The notes under the pieces were generated by a model that was not told where the DNA came from, did not search any database, and worked only from the letters and a program-made list of their open reading frames with translations. A stretch of 64,000 nucleotides of DNA, taken from assembly GCF_004345705.1 (NCBI RefSeq), contig NZ_SLWV01000013.1, forward strand, positions 23,616 to 87,615. Direction: 5' to 3'. The first letter of the stretch is position 1; each line of letters starts with the position of its first letter. The translations under genes were made by a program, and so were the position numbers. Positions 18,404-28,319 of this stretch are shown here, one piece after another. The stretch is from Marinisporobacter balticus. GTDB taxonomy: Bacteria > Bacillota > Clostridia > Peptostreptococcales > Thermotaleaceae.

Positions 18404-18728
18404 TTTATATTCCCTCCATAGTAACTCCATTGTGCTCTATTCCATTAAACTAATTCGCGCAATTTCTATTCTGAAAATTCTTCATTTAAAATGGGATATT
18501 TTTATATATGATTTTCTAAATCTTTAAAAAATATACAATCTTAAAATTAAGCGATCAAAATATTATAATGTCTCAAGAATATCCAGACAGCTTTGTGGCA
18601 TTTTGGGACGAACGTACACCAGAGATAGAGAATACACTCCCTCCAAAGACCACCCAACCCATTGTAAAATTTTTTAGAAGATCAGGGGGTAATAATGTGA
18701 TTTTAAAAGGCTCTTTTTTGTCAATAAT
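18404..18728. other. Gene-poor stretch
   Basis: It holds the corA upstream region and, on the plus strand, an open frame from 18568 (MSQEYPDSFVAFWDERTPEI...) with no ribosome site, which runs through the antisense of the next gene. The first 45 residues of that frame have protein-like composition and might be a relic. I do not call a gene. Confidence 0.4.
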
Positions 18729-19016
18729 CTACAACCATATTTTTTTTATTTCACCAACAACAATCACTACAGATACAAACACATACACAGCATTTTTCCA
18801 ATGCTTTTTCCAGTTAAAATTATCTTCAAAATATCTGGCATCAATAAGACGCCCTACATTCATGATCCCAACCCCACTCCACATGATAAGCCACTGTATT
18901 TCTTTAAAGGTAGTTTTACTAATAAAAAAATAATGTATCCCTATACCTATCATAACAATAGCAACCATCCACTGAATAACATTGTGAATTTTCTTTAATG
19001 CAGCTTTATCAATCAT
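18729..19016 (-). CDS. Small membrane protein, unknown function
   Basis: 95 residues from the ATG at 19016, which has AAAGGA in front; an upstream ATG lacks this. Two hydrophobic helices are seen around residues 13-35 (IQWMVAIVMIGIGIHYFFI) and near the C-terminus (AVYVFVSVVIVVGEI), with a shorter one around 43-60. No known motif is visible. It stands alone between corA and asnB. It may be a small integral membrane protein of a conserved hypothetical family, but I do not recognise it. Confidence 0.6.
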   Translation of the reverse strand: MIDKAALKKIHNVIQWMVAIVMIGIGIHYFFISKTTFKEIQWLIMWSGVGIMNVGRLIDARYFEDNFNWKKHWKNAVYVFVSVVIVVGEIKKIWL

Positions 19017-19205
19017 ATTTCCCATCCTTTCTAATCGGTAAATAAACCCCTTCACATGTAAACTGTTTATGGTGTTATATCTATCATACGATAAAGTTAT
19101 TTGCTTTTAAAGCTAAAATATTCTATATTTTAGTAAATCTATCCTATATTTGTCTCTTCTTCCTAAAAACAAAAGTACTTCTTATAAGGATGTGCCTCCA
19201 AAATA

Positions 19206-19273
19206 AAGGGGCTGTCGTAAAATAAGAAAAACTGCCAGTTTAATCAATTTAGTGATTTCCTGACAGCCCTTTT
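19206..19273 (-). terminator. Terminator hairpin after asnB, dispersed repeat copy A
   Basis: Arms AGGGGCTGTCG and CTGACAGCCCTTTT enclose an inner AATCA / TGATT stem with the loop ATTTAG. It sits about 77 bases after the asnB stop and is related to hairpins at 46040 and 58472. Confidence 0.75.
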
Positions 19274-19349
19274 TATAATTTCAAAACCATAATTTCACAT
19301 AACGATCGTAGCATATATATACAAAATCTACACATATACGTTTCTTCAA

Positions 19350-21194
19350 CTATCCTATAATTTTTACTTGATATTTTCTCATCCACACATCTATCTGAAT
19401 CAAATATGCAATTAATTGTGGGCCTGTCATCAACTGTCCAAACCACGGTTTATCAAATGATTTTCCACCCGTTTCTACAATTTCAAATACTTTATCATGA
19501 TCAATAATTTGCAATATCGGTGAATTTTTGTCTTGAAGAATTTCTCTCATCCATTTTTGCACCCCTTCAGTATACATATGATGATGTGTTTTAGGATATG
19601 GGCTTTTTCTTCTTTCTAAAACATCCTTTGGTAAAATACCTTTTAATGCTCTTCTTAAAAGTCCTTTTTCTCTTGTATCGCAGAACTTCATGCTATTTGG
19701 AATATTAAATGCATATTCTACAAGGCGATAATCTGCAAAAGGTACTCTAACTTCTAAACTATTCGCCATACTCATACGGTCTTTTCTATTTAGTAACGTG
19801 ATCATAAACCACTTAATATTAAGATAGAATAATTCTCTCATTCTAGCCTCTTGTGGTGATTCTCCCTTTAGCTTAGGCACATGTTTTATAGTATCTTTAT
19901 ATTTTTGACCTACATATTCCTCTAAAGGCAAATCTTTAAATTCTTTACCCAAAATACTTCTACGTGCTTCTATATATTTCAACCATGGGAAAGTGTCTGC
20001 TTTTATATCTTCCTGTCTTCTAAACCACGGATATCCTCCAAATATTTCGTCAGCACACTCTCCTGAGAGAGCTACAGTCGCTTTTTCTCTAACTTCTTTA
20101 CAAAAAAGATATAAAGAAGAATCTATGTCTGCCATACCAGGTAAATCGTTCGCTTTAACAGCATTTTCTAGTGCTAATACTAGCTGAGAGTTGTCTATTA
20201 TGATATTTTCATGATTACTTTTAATAAATCCAGCCACTTTTTCAGCCCATATATCATCTGAATTTGGTTGGTATTCATTGGCTTTAAAATATTTTTCATT
20301 GTCTTTATATCTCACGGAGAAAGTATTCAATGTCCCTTTTCCATCTCTTTCAAAAGCATTTGCTGCAATACTTGATATTGCACTAGAATCTAATCCTCCA
20401 GATAAAAAAGTGCATACAGGAACATCAGATACCAACTGTCTTTCAATAGCATCTATTAACAAATTTCTCGTATGCTCTATGGTTGTAGCGAAATCTTCCA
20501 TATGCGGTTTTGCTTCTAACTTCCAATATTCTTTTAACTGCATGGTTGTCTTATTATATATTAAGTAGTGCGCAGGTGGAATTTCTTTAATATCTTTAAA
20601 AACGCCACTTCCCAAGGATCTTGAAGGTCCGAGTCCAAAAACTTCAAGTAACCCTTCTTTATCTATAACAGGTTCTACCATAGGATGTTCTAGTAAAGCT
20701 TTTATCTCCGATGCAAAAAGTAACCTATTATTCTTTTGTACATAAAATAAAGGCTTGACACCTAATGGATCTCTCGCTAAAAATAAATTCTTATTTTTTT
20801 CATCCCATATCCCAAAAGCATAAATACCGTTAATATGTTTTAAACAATCTATGCCCCATTCAATATAGGAAACCAAAAGCACTTCTGTATCCGAGTATGA
20901 TTTAAAATAATGGCCTTTTTCCTTCAATTTTTCTCTTACTTCTTCTGTATTATACAATTCACCATTATACACGATTGTATATTTATTATCTCCTAACTGT
21001 CTAGTCATTGGTTGTTTTCCTCCTTGCGGATCTACAATCACTAGACGTCGATGCCCTAGCAATACATTTTCAGATACATAAAGATCCGAATCATTGGGTC
21101 CTCTATTACTAAGCATATCTGTCATTCTTTTGATTATACTAACATTACTTGTAATATCTCTTTGGTGCTCTGCCCATCCAGCAATTCCACACAT
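19350..21194 (-). CDS. asnB: Asparagine synthetase, glutamine-hydrolysing
   Basis: 614 residues from the ATG at 21194, which places Cys2 (MCGIAGWAEH) as the amidotransferase nucleophile after processing. AAGGAG lies 8 bases upstream; the GTG nine bases earlier overlaps it. The N-terminal glutaminase (about 1-210) has RGPNDSD, VYNGELYN and SDTEVLL. The C-terminal synthetase shows the PP-loop SGGLDSSAISS (around 260) and SGECADEIFGGYPWF. It makes asparagine from aspartate, glutamine and ATP. AsnB/AsnO-type enzymes of firmicutes share this length, and some act on cell-wall or metabolite substrates. The gene stands alone. Confidence 0.9.
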   Translation of the reverse strand: MCGIAGWAEHQRDITSNVSIIKRMTDMLSNRGPNDSDLYVSENVLLGHRRLVIVDPQGGKQPMTRQLGDNKYTIVYNGELYNTEEVREKLKEKGHYFKSYSDTEVLLVSYIEWGIDCLKHINGIYAFGIWDEKNKNLFLARDPLGVKPLFYVQKNNRLLFASEIKALLEHPMVEPVIDKEGLLEVFGLGPSRSLGSGVFKDIKEIPPAHYLIYNKTTMQLKEYWKLEAKPHMEDFATTIEHTRNLLIDAIERQLVSDVPVCTFLSGGLDSSAISSIAANAFERDGKGTLNTFSVRYKDNEKYFKANEYQPNSDDIWAEKVAGFIKSNHENIIIDNSQLVLALENAVKANDLPGMADIDSSLYLFCKEVREKATVALSGECADEIFGGYPWFRRQEDIKADTFPWLKYIEARRSILGKEFKDLPLEEYVGQKYKDTIKHVPKLKGESPQEARMRELFYLNIKWFMITLLNRKDRMSMANSLEVRVPFADYRLVEYAFNIPNSMKFCDTREKGLLRRALKGILPKDVLERRKSPYPKTHHHMYTEGVQKWMREILQDKNSPILQIIDHDKVFEIVETGGKSFDKPWFGQLMTGPQLIAYLIQIDVWMRKYQVKIIG

Positions 21195-21365
21195 GGCTCT
21201 CACTCCTTAAAATTTTCCAATATTCATAAATAATTGTTAATATATATATTCAATTACTTATAAATGTGTTACACCTATATCACTTTGATAAATTTTTTTC
21301 AAGAGCCAAGAGAATTGATCGTCTAGTTGTCTATAATAGCCTTAAATACAGTATCCATTATTCCC

Positions 21366-23390
21366 CTATATTTTAAACCGACTCATTTCACCATCTAGTT
21401 TCGTAGCAAGTACATTCAATTTATCTGCTGCTGTTGCAATTTGTTCCTCTGCCATGGCTTGCTGTTGCATAGCAGCATTCACCTCTTCTGATGAAGCTGC
21501 TGTTTCTTCTGATACAGCGGATATGCTTTGTATTGACTTTACGATTTCATCTTTATCTTGATTCAATTGATTTGTAAAACAACTCATTTCCTCAATCTTT
21601 CCTGTAACACTATTTATGGATTGTGATATCTTTTCAAAAGAATCATTTACTTCTACAACAGATTCATTTTCAGCTAAAGATCTTTCTTTTAATTCTTTCA
21701 TGATACCTACCGTATGATTACTTTCCTTTTGAACATTTGTAATGATTTCTTTTATTTCATCGGAAGAAACTCTGGATTCTTCAGAAAGTTTTCTTATCTG
21801 CTCTGCTACTACTGTGAATCCTTTGCCTGCATCTCCTGCTCTTGCTGCTTCAATAGATGCATTCAGTGCTAAAAGGTTTGTCTGTCCCGCAATGGTGTCA
21901 ATCGTTGCTAATATATTTCCTATATCTTTTATGCGATTATCTAAATCAATAATTGCTTTTTCAACTTTTTGTGTTCCTTCATTATTTAATTTTGTCTTTT
22001 CTTTTAACTCATTTACAACAACTTTACTTGTTTCACTTGTTTCTATTACATCTTGCGCTGATGTTCTTATATGATCAAAATTCATTGTTAATTTATTGAA
22101 GTTGTCTGCTAATTGTATTGTAAGATTTGCACTTTTTTCTGCTTCAATAGCTTGGTCTGAAGCACCTCTTGCAATAACTTCAATGGTTGCTGCTACCTCT
22201 TGCGCAGAAGCACTCGTTAATTCAGAAGTAGCCGCTAAATTTTGTGCAGATGAAGTAATTGCTACAGATACACCTTGTGTTTCCTTTGTAATTTTATGTA
22301 ACTCTGCTACCATTCTATTGAAGTTTTCACCAAGTTGGCCGATTTCATCTGTTCTTTTAATCTTACGTTTTATTGTAAGATCTCCAGCACTTACCTTTTC
22401 CATATCCTTCACAAGGGTTTTAATCGGATTGGTTAATGATGTAGCAAATAAATAAGCAATCGATATCGCAATGAGCAGTGCAATACCCCCTACAATCAAA
22501 ATATTTTCTAATATTACTGCTGTTTTTTCTTGAATTTCATCCACATACATATTGGCCATTACTTTCCAGTCTAATTTATCTAATGTACTGTATACAACAA
22601 ACTTTTCATAAGTTTTTCCATCTTCCTCTTCCCAACTGTAATGAACAATCTCTTCTTTCTCTGTTTTTATTGCTATCGTAATGGCTTCAACCGGTAATGT
22701 TTTTCCTACAAGTTCTTTATTTTTATGGAAGATTACAGTCCCTGTATTGTCTAACACAAATGGATATCCACTTTGACCTATTTTTGTTTTATTGATCATA
22801 TTTTCTAAAGTTTCTAATGTTATATCCGCTGATACTACCCCGATTAATTCTTTATTTTTATCATATACAGGCTTTGCTACTGAAACAATCCTTTTATTTG
22901 AAACATCATCTTGATATGGCTGGGTCCATATTAGTTTTTGTTGTTTTATAGCTTCTGTATACCAAGGCCTTTGGGTAGGATCATAGCCTGCTCTATATTC
23001 AGTACTAGGATAAGCATACATATTTTTATCTTTTGTCCCTAAATATATGGACATTACATCTTTGTTTGAATTTTTAAAGTCTTCAAATTTTTTCATTGCA
23101 TTCTTTAAAGCATCTGGATTCGAATCAATTTCTTGCATCGCTGATTCATTGGCTATAAACGCTACAGATTTTTCAACTCCCTCTAAATAATTGGTAATAG
23201 ATATATTTAATTGTTCAATAAATTGTAGCGATGATTCCTCCAATTCTGTTTGTGTTACCTTCACTGATTTTAAATAATCACTTGTACCTAGCGCAATTAA
23301 TGGTAACGTGATGAGTAAAACAAATATGATGATTAATTTAAAGCGTATGCCTATTTTCTGTTTTTTACTTTTCTGCATATTCCTATTCAT
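21366..23390 (-). CDS. Methyl-accepting chemotaxis protein, Cache-type sensor
   Basis: 674 residues. A basic N-terminus and a first membrane helix (about 17-36) are followed by a large extracellular region (about 37-295) with double-Cache features: RPWYTEAIKQQKLIWTQPY, SVAKPVYDKNKELIGVVSADI and FVLDNTGTVIFHKN. A second helix (about 297-317) leads to a HAMP segment and a long coiled signalling domain. Its hairpin tip, DTIAGQTNLLALNASIEAARAGDAGKGF, binds CheA/CheW. Such sensors often bind amino acids or organic acids; the ligand here is unknown. Two ATG codons are possible at the start; the first is taken. Gene and regulator neighbours give no further clue. Confidence 0.92.
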   Translation of the reverse strand: MNRNMQKSKKQKIGIRFKLIIIFVLLITLPLIALGTSDYLKSVKVTQTELEESSLQFIEQLNISITNYLEGVEKSVAFIANESAMQEIDSNPDALKNAMKKFEDFKNSNKDVMSIYLGTKDKNMYAYPSTEYRAGYDPTQRPWYTEAIKQQKLIWTQPYQDDVSNKRIVSVAKPVYDKNKELIGVVSADITLETLENMINKTKIGQSGYPFVLDNTGTVIFHKNKELVGKTLPVEAITIAIKTEKEEIVHYSWEEEDGKTYEKFVVYSTLDKLDWKVMANMYVDEIQEKTAVILENILIVGGIALLIAISIAYLFATSLTNPIKTLVKDMEKVSAGDLTIKRKIKRTDEIGQLGENFNRMVAELHKITKETQGVSVAITSSAQNLAATSELTSASAQEVAATIEVIARGASDQAIEAEKSANLTIQLADNFNKLTMNFDHIRTSAQDVIETSETSKVVVNELKEKTKLNNEGTQKVEKAIIDLDNRIKDIGNILATIDTIAGQTNLLALNASIEAARAGDAGKGFTVVAEQIRKLSEESRVSSDEIKEIITNVQKESNHTVGIMKELKERSLAENESVVEVNDSFEKISQSINSVTGKIEEMSCFTNQLNQDKDEIVKSIQSISAVSEETAASSEEVNAAMQQQAMAEEQIATAADKLNVLATKLDGEMSRFKI

Positions 23391-23635
23391 TCCTTTCTTA
23401 ATGATTTATTCATTATATGCGTTAATGTATTTTGTCATTTTTTATAAATTTACCCATAATAGTGTCTATTTTATAGTATATATGAATCATCTTTCTAGTA
23501 CGATATGCATATCAAGGTTTATTTACTGAAATTTCCTTATTTAAAATCAAAATCAAGCTTTTACGTGTATTTTCTCAAAATTCCAAAAAAGATTTTTGTT
23601 CTTTTTATCCCTCAAATTTCTTGAAAATATTAATA

Positions 23636-23657
23636 AAAAATGGCTTATGCCATTTTT
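23636..23657 (-). terminator. Terminator at the end of the Ter-type cluster
   Basis: AAAAATGGC-ATAA-GCCATTTTTT on the minus strand forms a compact hairpin with a T run. The stop codon of the HAD gene lies within it, so transcription of the cluster should end here. Confidence 0.8.
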
Positions 23658-24462
23658 ATACATTAAGTACACTTTCTTTGCAAATATTTATTTTTTCTAA
23701 TATTTCCTCCGCAGCAAAAATCCCTTCCTTTTCTGTAAAAATTATGTTTTGTGCTGCTTTACTTTCTCTATGGTCTTTATAAATTTCGCCATGCGGAGGA
23801 GAAATTGCATAGTCTGCCATTTTTAGCATAGGCAAATCTAATAAAGAGTCTCCTGCTGAAGCTACAAAATCTATATTTTCACATTCTTTTATATACTTTG
23901 TAGCTTCCCATTTACATACACATTTGGGTACAAAATATAGTTTTCTTCCTTGCAAAGAACCCTTCCAATTACGATGCTCTAGCCACTCCATAAATGAATT
24001 TAGTTTTTCCATAGGAATATTATCTCTTTCAACGATGCAATACGTAAATAAATTATCAGCTGTTCTTTTTCTTTTTACCCACTCTATTGATTCAATCTCT
24101 TTAAATTTTAATAACAAATCTTTAAAAGGCAAACACATTCTTTTTATTTTATTCCGGATGAATTGACTCCAGTATCTATCTACTTCACCATCAATGATGA
24201 TATTCCCTCCATTACTGACGATTGCATATTTATGTGCTATTTTCTCTAAAATAGAAATTCTTCTATATTGTTCAATTGTACGGGTGGTAACGGGTATAAA
24301 TAATAGTTCATCCGATAATTTTTTCAACTTTTTTATTGCGATCTCGGTCATAAAAGATATGGACTCATCCTCTTTTTTTTCAATCAACCTTATATCTTTA
24401 TGATCCGAAATAAACTTTTTTGAGTAAATTAGTGTTCTGTCTAAATCACTTGCAAAGATCAT
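23656..24462 (-). CDS. HAD-superfamily phosphatase of the Ter-type cluster
   Basis: 268 residues with HAD motif I DLDRTLIYS at residues 6-14, a motif II Thr in VTTRTIEQY, the motif III Lys around LYFVPKCVCKWEA and motif IV ASAGDSLLDLPML. A cap region lies between motifs II and III, as in Cof or sucrose-phosphate phosphatase types. It overlaps the preceding PRTase gene by the four bases ATGA, a sign of coupled translation. In published comparative work on Ter systems, HAD, PRTase and CitE-like genes occur together and were suggested to make a small metabolite. The substrate is unknown. Confidence 0.82.
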   Translation of the reverse strand: MIFASDLDRTLIYSKKFISDHKDIRLIEKKEDESISFMTEIAIKKLKKLSDELLFIPVTTRTIEQYRRISILEKIAHKYAIVSNGGNIIIDGEVDRYWSQFIRNKIKRMCLPFKDLLLKFKEIESIEWVKRKRTADNLFTYCIVERDNIPMEKLNSFMEWLEHRNWKGSLQGRKLYFVPKCVCKWEATKYIKECENIDFVASAGDSLLDLPMLKMADYAISPPHGEIYKDHRESKAAQNIIFTEKEGIFAAEEILEKINICKESVLNV

Positions 24463-26963
24463 ATTTTTTTCTCCTTTAAAGGTTTAATCAGTCCACAACA
24501 TTGATATGTCATATCGGGATAAATTTCAACAGGCACATTTTTTTCTTTTGCTAACAGTAAAATATGCTTCAAATTTGGATTTTTATTTTCTTTGATGAGT
24601 ATTTTCCAGGGTACTCTTCTTAGTAATACTCTTGTGGTTTCACCAATCCCTGGTTTAATCAAATTAATATTATTGATCTTGAATTTCTCTTGCATTTTCT
24701 CAATATCTTTTAGTCCCACCCAAGTTGGAGCAGTAGATCGTTCTCCTTTTTGTAATGCTTCAGAAATAGCTTCTTCCACTACTGAAAATTCTTTCGTAAT
24801 CGTGTCAATAAAGAGATTCGATACATCTGCATCTCCCAATTCTTTATAATATTTTGCACCATGAAAATCATTTGGTCCAATCAAATCTTTTCGATGAACG
24901 GTTCTGCTCACAAGTCCTGATACCGTAGAATTTAAACATGCACTAGCAATGAGAAAATCCTCTCTTGTACCAAATGTGCTGACACAATATCCCGGATCTG
25001 CAAGTACAGCTAAATCGTCATTTAAATGGATTCCATATTTTTCTTCAAATGCACTACATGCCTTCTCTAAGACTTTGGTAATGGCACCTTTTCCTGTCCA
25101 TCCATCTACAAATTGAATGGCTTTATCTGGATGGTTTTTTAAGATATATTTTATGGCGTTTTCATCCATTCCTTTTCCTCTTATGATTGAAATGCTATAG
25201 TGTGGAAACTGAAGATCATATTTATATGCAATATAACGCTTTATAAGTATCCCTATAGGGGTCCCTGCACGGGCTAAAGAAACAATGATGGTATTTTTGC
25301 CTCTATTTTTTATGATTTTTTCAGCAACAATGCCTACAGCTGTTGCTAACTTTTTTGCGGATTCTTTTAAGGATTCTTGAAATAAATCTATATATTCAGA
25401 TGAAGGCTTATACTCAATGGGAAGCATCTCTGAATAGTGTACACCACTCTGTATGGCTTCTTCACGCTCTTTTGTTTCTCTCTCTTGCATGATATTGCTA
25501 ATATCTTTTAATAGAAATGTTACTTCCTCTTTATTGTAGCTTCCCATTTCACTAGGTTTTTCGGTATAATTCTCCTCTATACATATGACAATAGTTATAT
25601 ACGCAATACCTAATGTTTTGAGTACTTTTAATAAAGGATCTAATCTTTCTTTTGTAACTGCTCTTTCTAAAAATAGGAAAAGCGCATCATAATGTTCATA
25701 CGGAATGTTATAAAGATAGTTCATCACAGAAGGGTCATCAATACTTTCAAAAGCAAATGTGTTTTTCGCCCCATAATCTGGGGAATCATAAGCATAAATT
25801 GGACTTCTCGTTGTAGATTGGTATCTTATCCCTTCTCCCATGTAAGATGCAATCTTCATAGGAATATACATAAATTCCCCTGTTCCAACGCATAGTGTTT
25901 TCTGTCCTTTTCGCTTTTTTTCTAAAATTTTTCCTATTTTCTTACATGTAAGATCTGTTGATTCCCGATCTTTACTCGTAATTCCAAACCTGCCTGTTTC
26001 TTTTAAATAAGGACAAGTATTTATCTTTCCTTGTGCATCCTTTGATGAAAACAGTAAAGTTTTAAAAAAAGATCCATTTTCTTGGCATTTATACATATTT
26101 ATTTCTGAGTCTATTGGTTTATCTATCGTTTTTTGAACTGAAGTATTCTCCTCATCTACGATAGGCTTTCCTTCTACCTCAATTTCTCCCGAAACGAGTG
26201 AGATCGTATGCACTTTTATCCCTAACTTTTCCTCTAATGCATCATATCTTTTTCTATCTTGACTATTTCGCCAATCTAGGATAGATAGGACTGCATATTC
26301 CTTCCTTGGATAAGTTTTCTGAATGGCTTCAATAATATTGATAGCTGTTTTCCCTGTTGTAATCTCATCATCTATAAGCACTACAGGTGCTTTTGATGCC
26401 AATAGTTCGTTGTTTAATGGATAGAAATGATGACTGGTAGCATGGGAATGTTCTTCTTCAAAGTAGATCAAAGAATTTAGACCCAAAATATTTTCTCGCG
26501 TTGTATGAATATAGGTAGCATCTTTAGAAAAGCAGTCAAATACAGCATGCCCTAATGCAGTAGCTGTTTCTGCAAACCCAATAAATAGTACCGGTTCTGG
26601 TAAATGAAATTGTTTCTCTTTTAGATCATCGTAGATAGACACACAATCTACCGCATTCATCAATGCTTTTTTCAATGATTGGCTTTTAAAAAGATCTTTT
26701 TTATAGACTTCTTTCATATATTGTTCTGCCATGGCCCATCCGATGAGTAATGACAGCTGCGGAAGAACTGGAATGTGTTTTCCAAGGAGTTTGCTGACAA
26801 ACAAAAACCCTCTTTTTTTATTTTTCCTTGCTGCCATTAAAAACAGTTTTTCCATAGGTATTTGATAAGGATTTTTTGTGATATTGATGGTTACCGATAA
26901 ATCATTTTTTATATTATAAGTATGCTTTCTCTGCAAGCAAGTTTGTAAAGTTTTTTCCTTCAT
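24459..26963 (-). CDS. Multidomain phosphoribosyltransferase of the Ter-type cluster (PRTase-TRSP-StiP-PELOTA-like)
   Basis: 834 residues from the ATG at 26963 behind GGGGTG. About residues 25-290 form a PRTase-like domain (RKNKKRGFLFVSKLLGKHIPV, then PVVLIDDEITTGKTAINII, a classic PRPP-binding loop). Residues about 300-460 match the TRSP domain, with the naming motif in QSTTRSPIYAYDSPDYG. About 520-740 is a second PRTase-like unit of the StiP type (VSLARAGTPIGILIKRY, FVDGWTGKGAI). The last 90 residues (WVGLKDIEKMQEKF to GLIKPLKEKKI) resemble the PELOTA-type RNA-binding domain. These parts are often separate genes, so the fusion is notable. It overlaps the CitE-like gene by 50 bases. Nucleoside or RNA-linked chemistry is likely; the reaction is unknown. 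Confidence 0.8.
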   Translation of the reverse strand: MKEKTLQTCLQRKHTYNIKNDLSVTINITKNPYQIPMEKLFLMAARKNKKRGFLFVSKLLGKHIPVLPQLSLLIGWAMAEQYMKEVYKKDLFKSQSLKKALMNAVDCVSIYDDLKEKQFHLPEPVLFIGFAETATALGHAVFDCFSKDATYIHTTRENILGLNSLIYFEEEHSHATSHHFYPLNNELLASKAPVVLIDDEITTGKTAINIIEAIQKTYPRKEYAVLSILDWRNSQDRKRYDALEEKLGIKVHTISLVSGEIEVEGKPIVDEENTSVQKTIDKPIDSEINMYKCQENGSFFKTLLFSSKDAQGKINTCPYLKETGRFGITSKDRESTDLTCKKIGKILEKKRKGQKTLCVGTGEFMYIPMKIASYMGEGIRYQSTTRSPIYAYDSPDYGAKNTFAFESIDDPSVMNYLYNIPYEHYDALFLFLERAVTKERLDPLLKVLKTLGIAYITIVICIEENYTEKPSEMGSYNKEEVTFLLKDISNIMQERETKEREEAIQSGVHYSEMLPIEYKPSSEYIDLFQESLKESAKKLATAVGIVAEKIIKNRGKNTIIVSLARAGTPIGILIKRYIAYKYDLQFPHYSISIIRGKGMDENAIKYILKNHPDKAIQFVDGWTGKGAITKVLEKACSAFEEKYGIHLNDDLAVLADPGYCVSTFGTREDFLIASACLNSTVSGLVSRTVHRKDLIGPNDFHGAKYYKELGDADVSNLFIDTITKEFSVVEEAISEALQKGERSTAPTWVGLKDIEKMQEKFKINNINLIKPGIGETTRVLLRRVPWKILIKENKNPNLKHILLLAKEKNVPVEIYPDMTYQCCGLIKPLKEKKI

Positions 26964-28104
26964 GATACACCCCATATATTTTTGATTTTTTCATAATTTT
27001 TCTTGCCCAATTTAAATGTGGTTTGATTTCATTCATTTTATTTGCATACTGACTTTTAATAACACCAACACGTCCATCATTATTTTCTATAATGCTTAAA
27101 GCATCTATATATTCTTCATGACTGACTACATATAAAGATTGCACAGGCATAATATGACTTGGATGAATAATTGTTTTTCCAACAAAACCATTTGATTTGT
27201 CCAATAAAATTTCCCGGATCAAACCATCTACATAAGCATCTAATAATTCATTTCGAATTTTAATACCCCGCTGCCCATAAGTCTCTTCAAAGGGACTTCT
27301 TCTTAACTGAGGCTTTAAAACCCGATCCCCACTCGAAAAATATTCCCATACAGGGGCAGATACCACATAATTCTTATCAATTCTCGTAAAATAGTTGAGT
27401 ATATCTGCAATACAATCTCTAATCACAGCAATATCATAAATCGTCATGTCATAGTCTCTACGCAAACCAAATAAACTTGAAAAATCGGTTGCCCCTACCC
27501 TTACATTCAAAACATTTTCATAATTGATATCTAATATATTCCTTATGCTATTTAGAGATTTTATTCTTGTTTCGTGATAAATAATATCCGCCGTTTCTAG
27601 AATCGGCATGCCATATAAATGTTTTCCTGATATTTTATTGATTTTTTTTAGACTTTCGAAAAAAGCTTCTCCATTGCGCCATGAAAACTTTGGAAATGTG
27701 AATCCTGTTAATAAAAAAATGTTTTCTCCTATTTTGTCCGCAATGTGCATCATCTGTTCTTTATTTCTTACCCTCAGAAAAATCAATGGCAAATCCTCTT
27801 TTTTTGTCTCTCCATTTTTGATCGCTAAAGATAATTCTTTAAAGTGCTTACATACACGATTTTCAGCTTCCTTTACATCCTGATCCCCTATCGCATCTTC
27901 TAAACAAATCACCATAGATCGCATCTCTACATGCTTGTTTTTAATCAAATCTTGTGCAATATTTTCTCTTGTGGCAGGCATATACAGCGTTGCACCCATT
28001 GCATAAGATAAAAGCTCTTTTGGACTATCTCTATAAAAATCTTCGGGTTGTAAATAAAAAATAGATTGCTTTTCTTCAGGGGTCAAATAATTAAAATATC
28101 GCAT
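26914..28104 (-). CDS. HpcH/HpaI (CitE-like) C-C bond lyase of the Ter-type cluster
   Basis: 396 residues from the ATG at 28104 behind AAGGAGAT; the TTG at 28128 lies upstream of the ribosome site. TIM-barrel lyase features include ATLYMPATR, SMVICLEDAIGD with acidic metal ligands, FLRVRNKEQM, GMPILETADIIY and NVRVGATDFSSLFGLRRD. It resembles the CitE / malyl-CoA lyase superfamily member found in Ter operons. The substrate is unknown. The 3' end overlaps the PRTase gene by 50 bases. A hairpin separates it from the TerD genes, so it may have its own promoter or be reached by read-through. Confidence 0.82.
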   Translation of the reverse strand: MRYFNYLTPEEKQSIFYLQPEDFYRDSPKELLSYAMGATLYMPATRENIAQDLIKNKHVEMRSMVICLEDAIGDQDVKEAENRVCKHFKELSLAIKNGETKKEDLPLIFLRVRNKEQMMHIADKIGENIFLLTGFTFPKFSWRNGEAFFESLKKINKISGKHLYGMPILETADIIYHETRIKSLNSIRNILDINYENVLNVRVGATDFSSLFGLRRDYDMTIYDIAVIRDCIADILNYFTRIDKNYVVSAPVWEYFSSGDRVLKPQLRRSPFEETYGQRGIKIRNELLDAYVDGLIREILLDKSNGFVGKTIIHPSHIMPVQSLYVVSHEEYIDALSIIENNDGRVGVIKSQYANKMNEIKPHLNWARKIMKKSKIYGVYHEGKNFTNLLAEKAYL

Positions 28105-28225
28105 AGCGTATCTCCTTTTATATTTCAAGCTTATAATAAAAATTCTACCATAAAAAACCTAGCATTAACATACATACGCAGCATATATACATTATATTCC
28201 ACTAAAAATTTCTCTATAAACAAAT

Positions 28226-28266
28226 AGAAACCCAAAGTCGATACTAATCAGACCCTTTGGATTTCT
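28226..28266 (-). terminator. Inverted repeat between terD and the lyase gene
   Basis: AGAAATCCAAAG and CTTTGGGTTTCT pair around a 17-base loop, followed on the minus strand by ATTTGTTTAT. It is a plausible weak terminator after the last TerD gene. Confidence 0.5.
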
Positions 28267-28319
28267 ACATTGTTAAAATAAATTATTTCGTATTTAAAAT
28301 GAACCAAATCATTCATTTC

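Noticed and set aside
18568..18933. Plus-strand frame of 121 codons starting MSQEYPDSFVAFWDERTPEI
   Set aside because: No ribosome site, and the second half is antisense to a better-supported membrane protein gene. The first 45 codons might be a relic but cannot be named.
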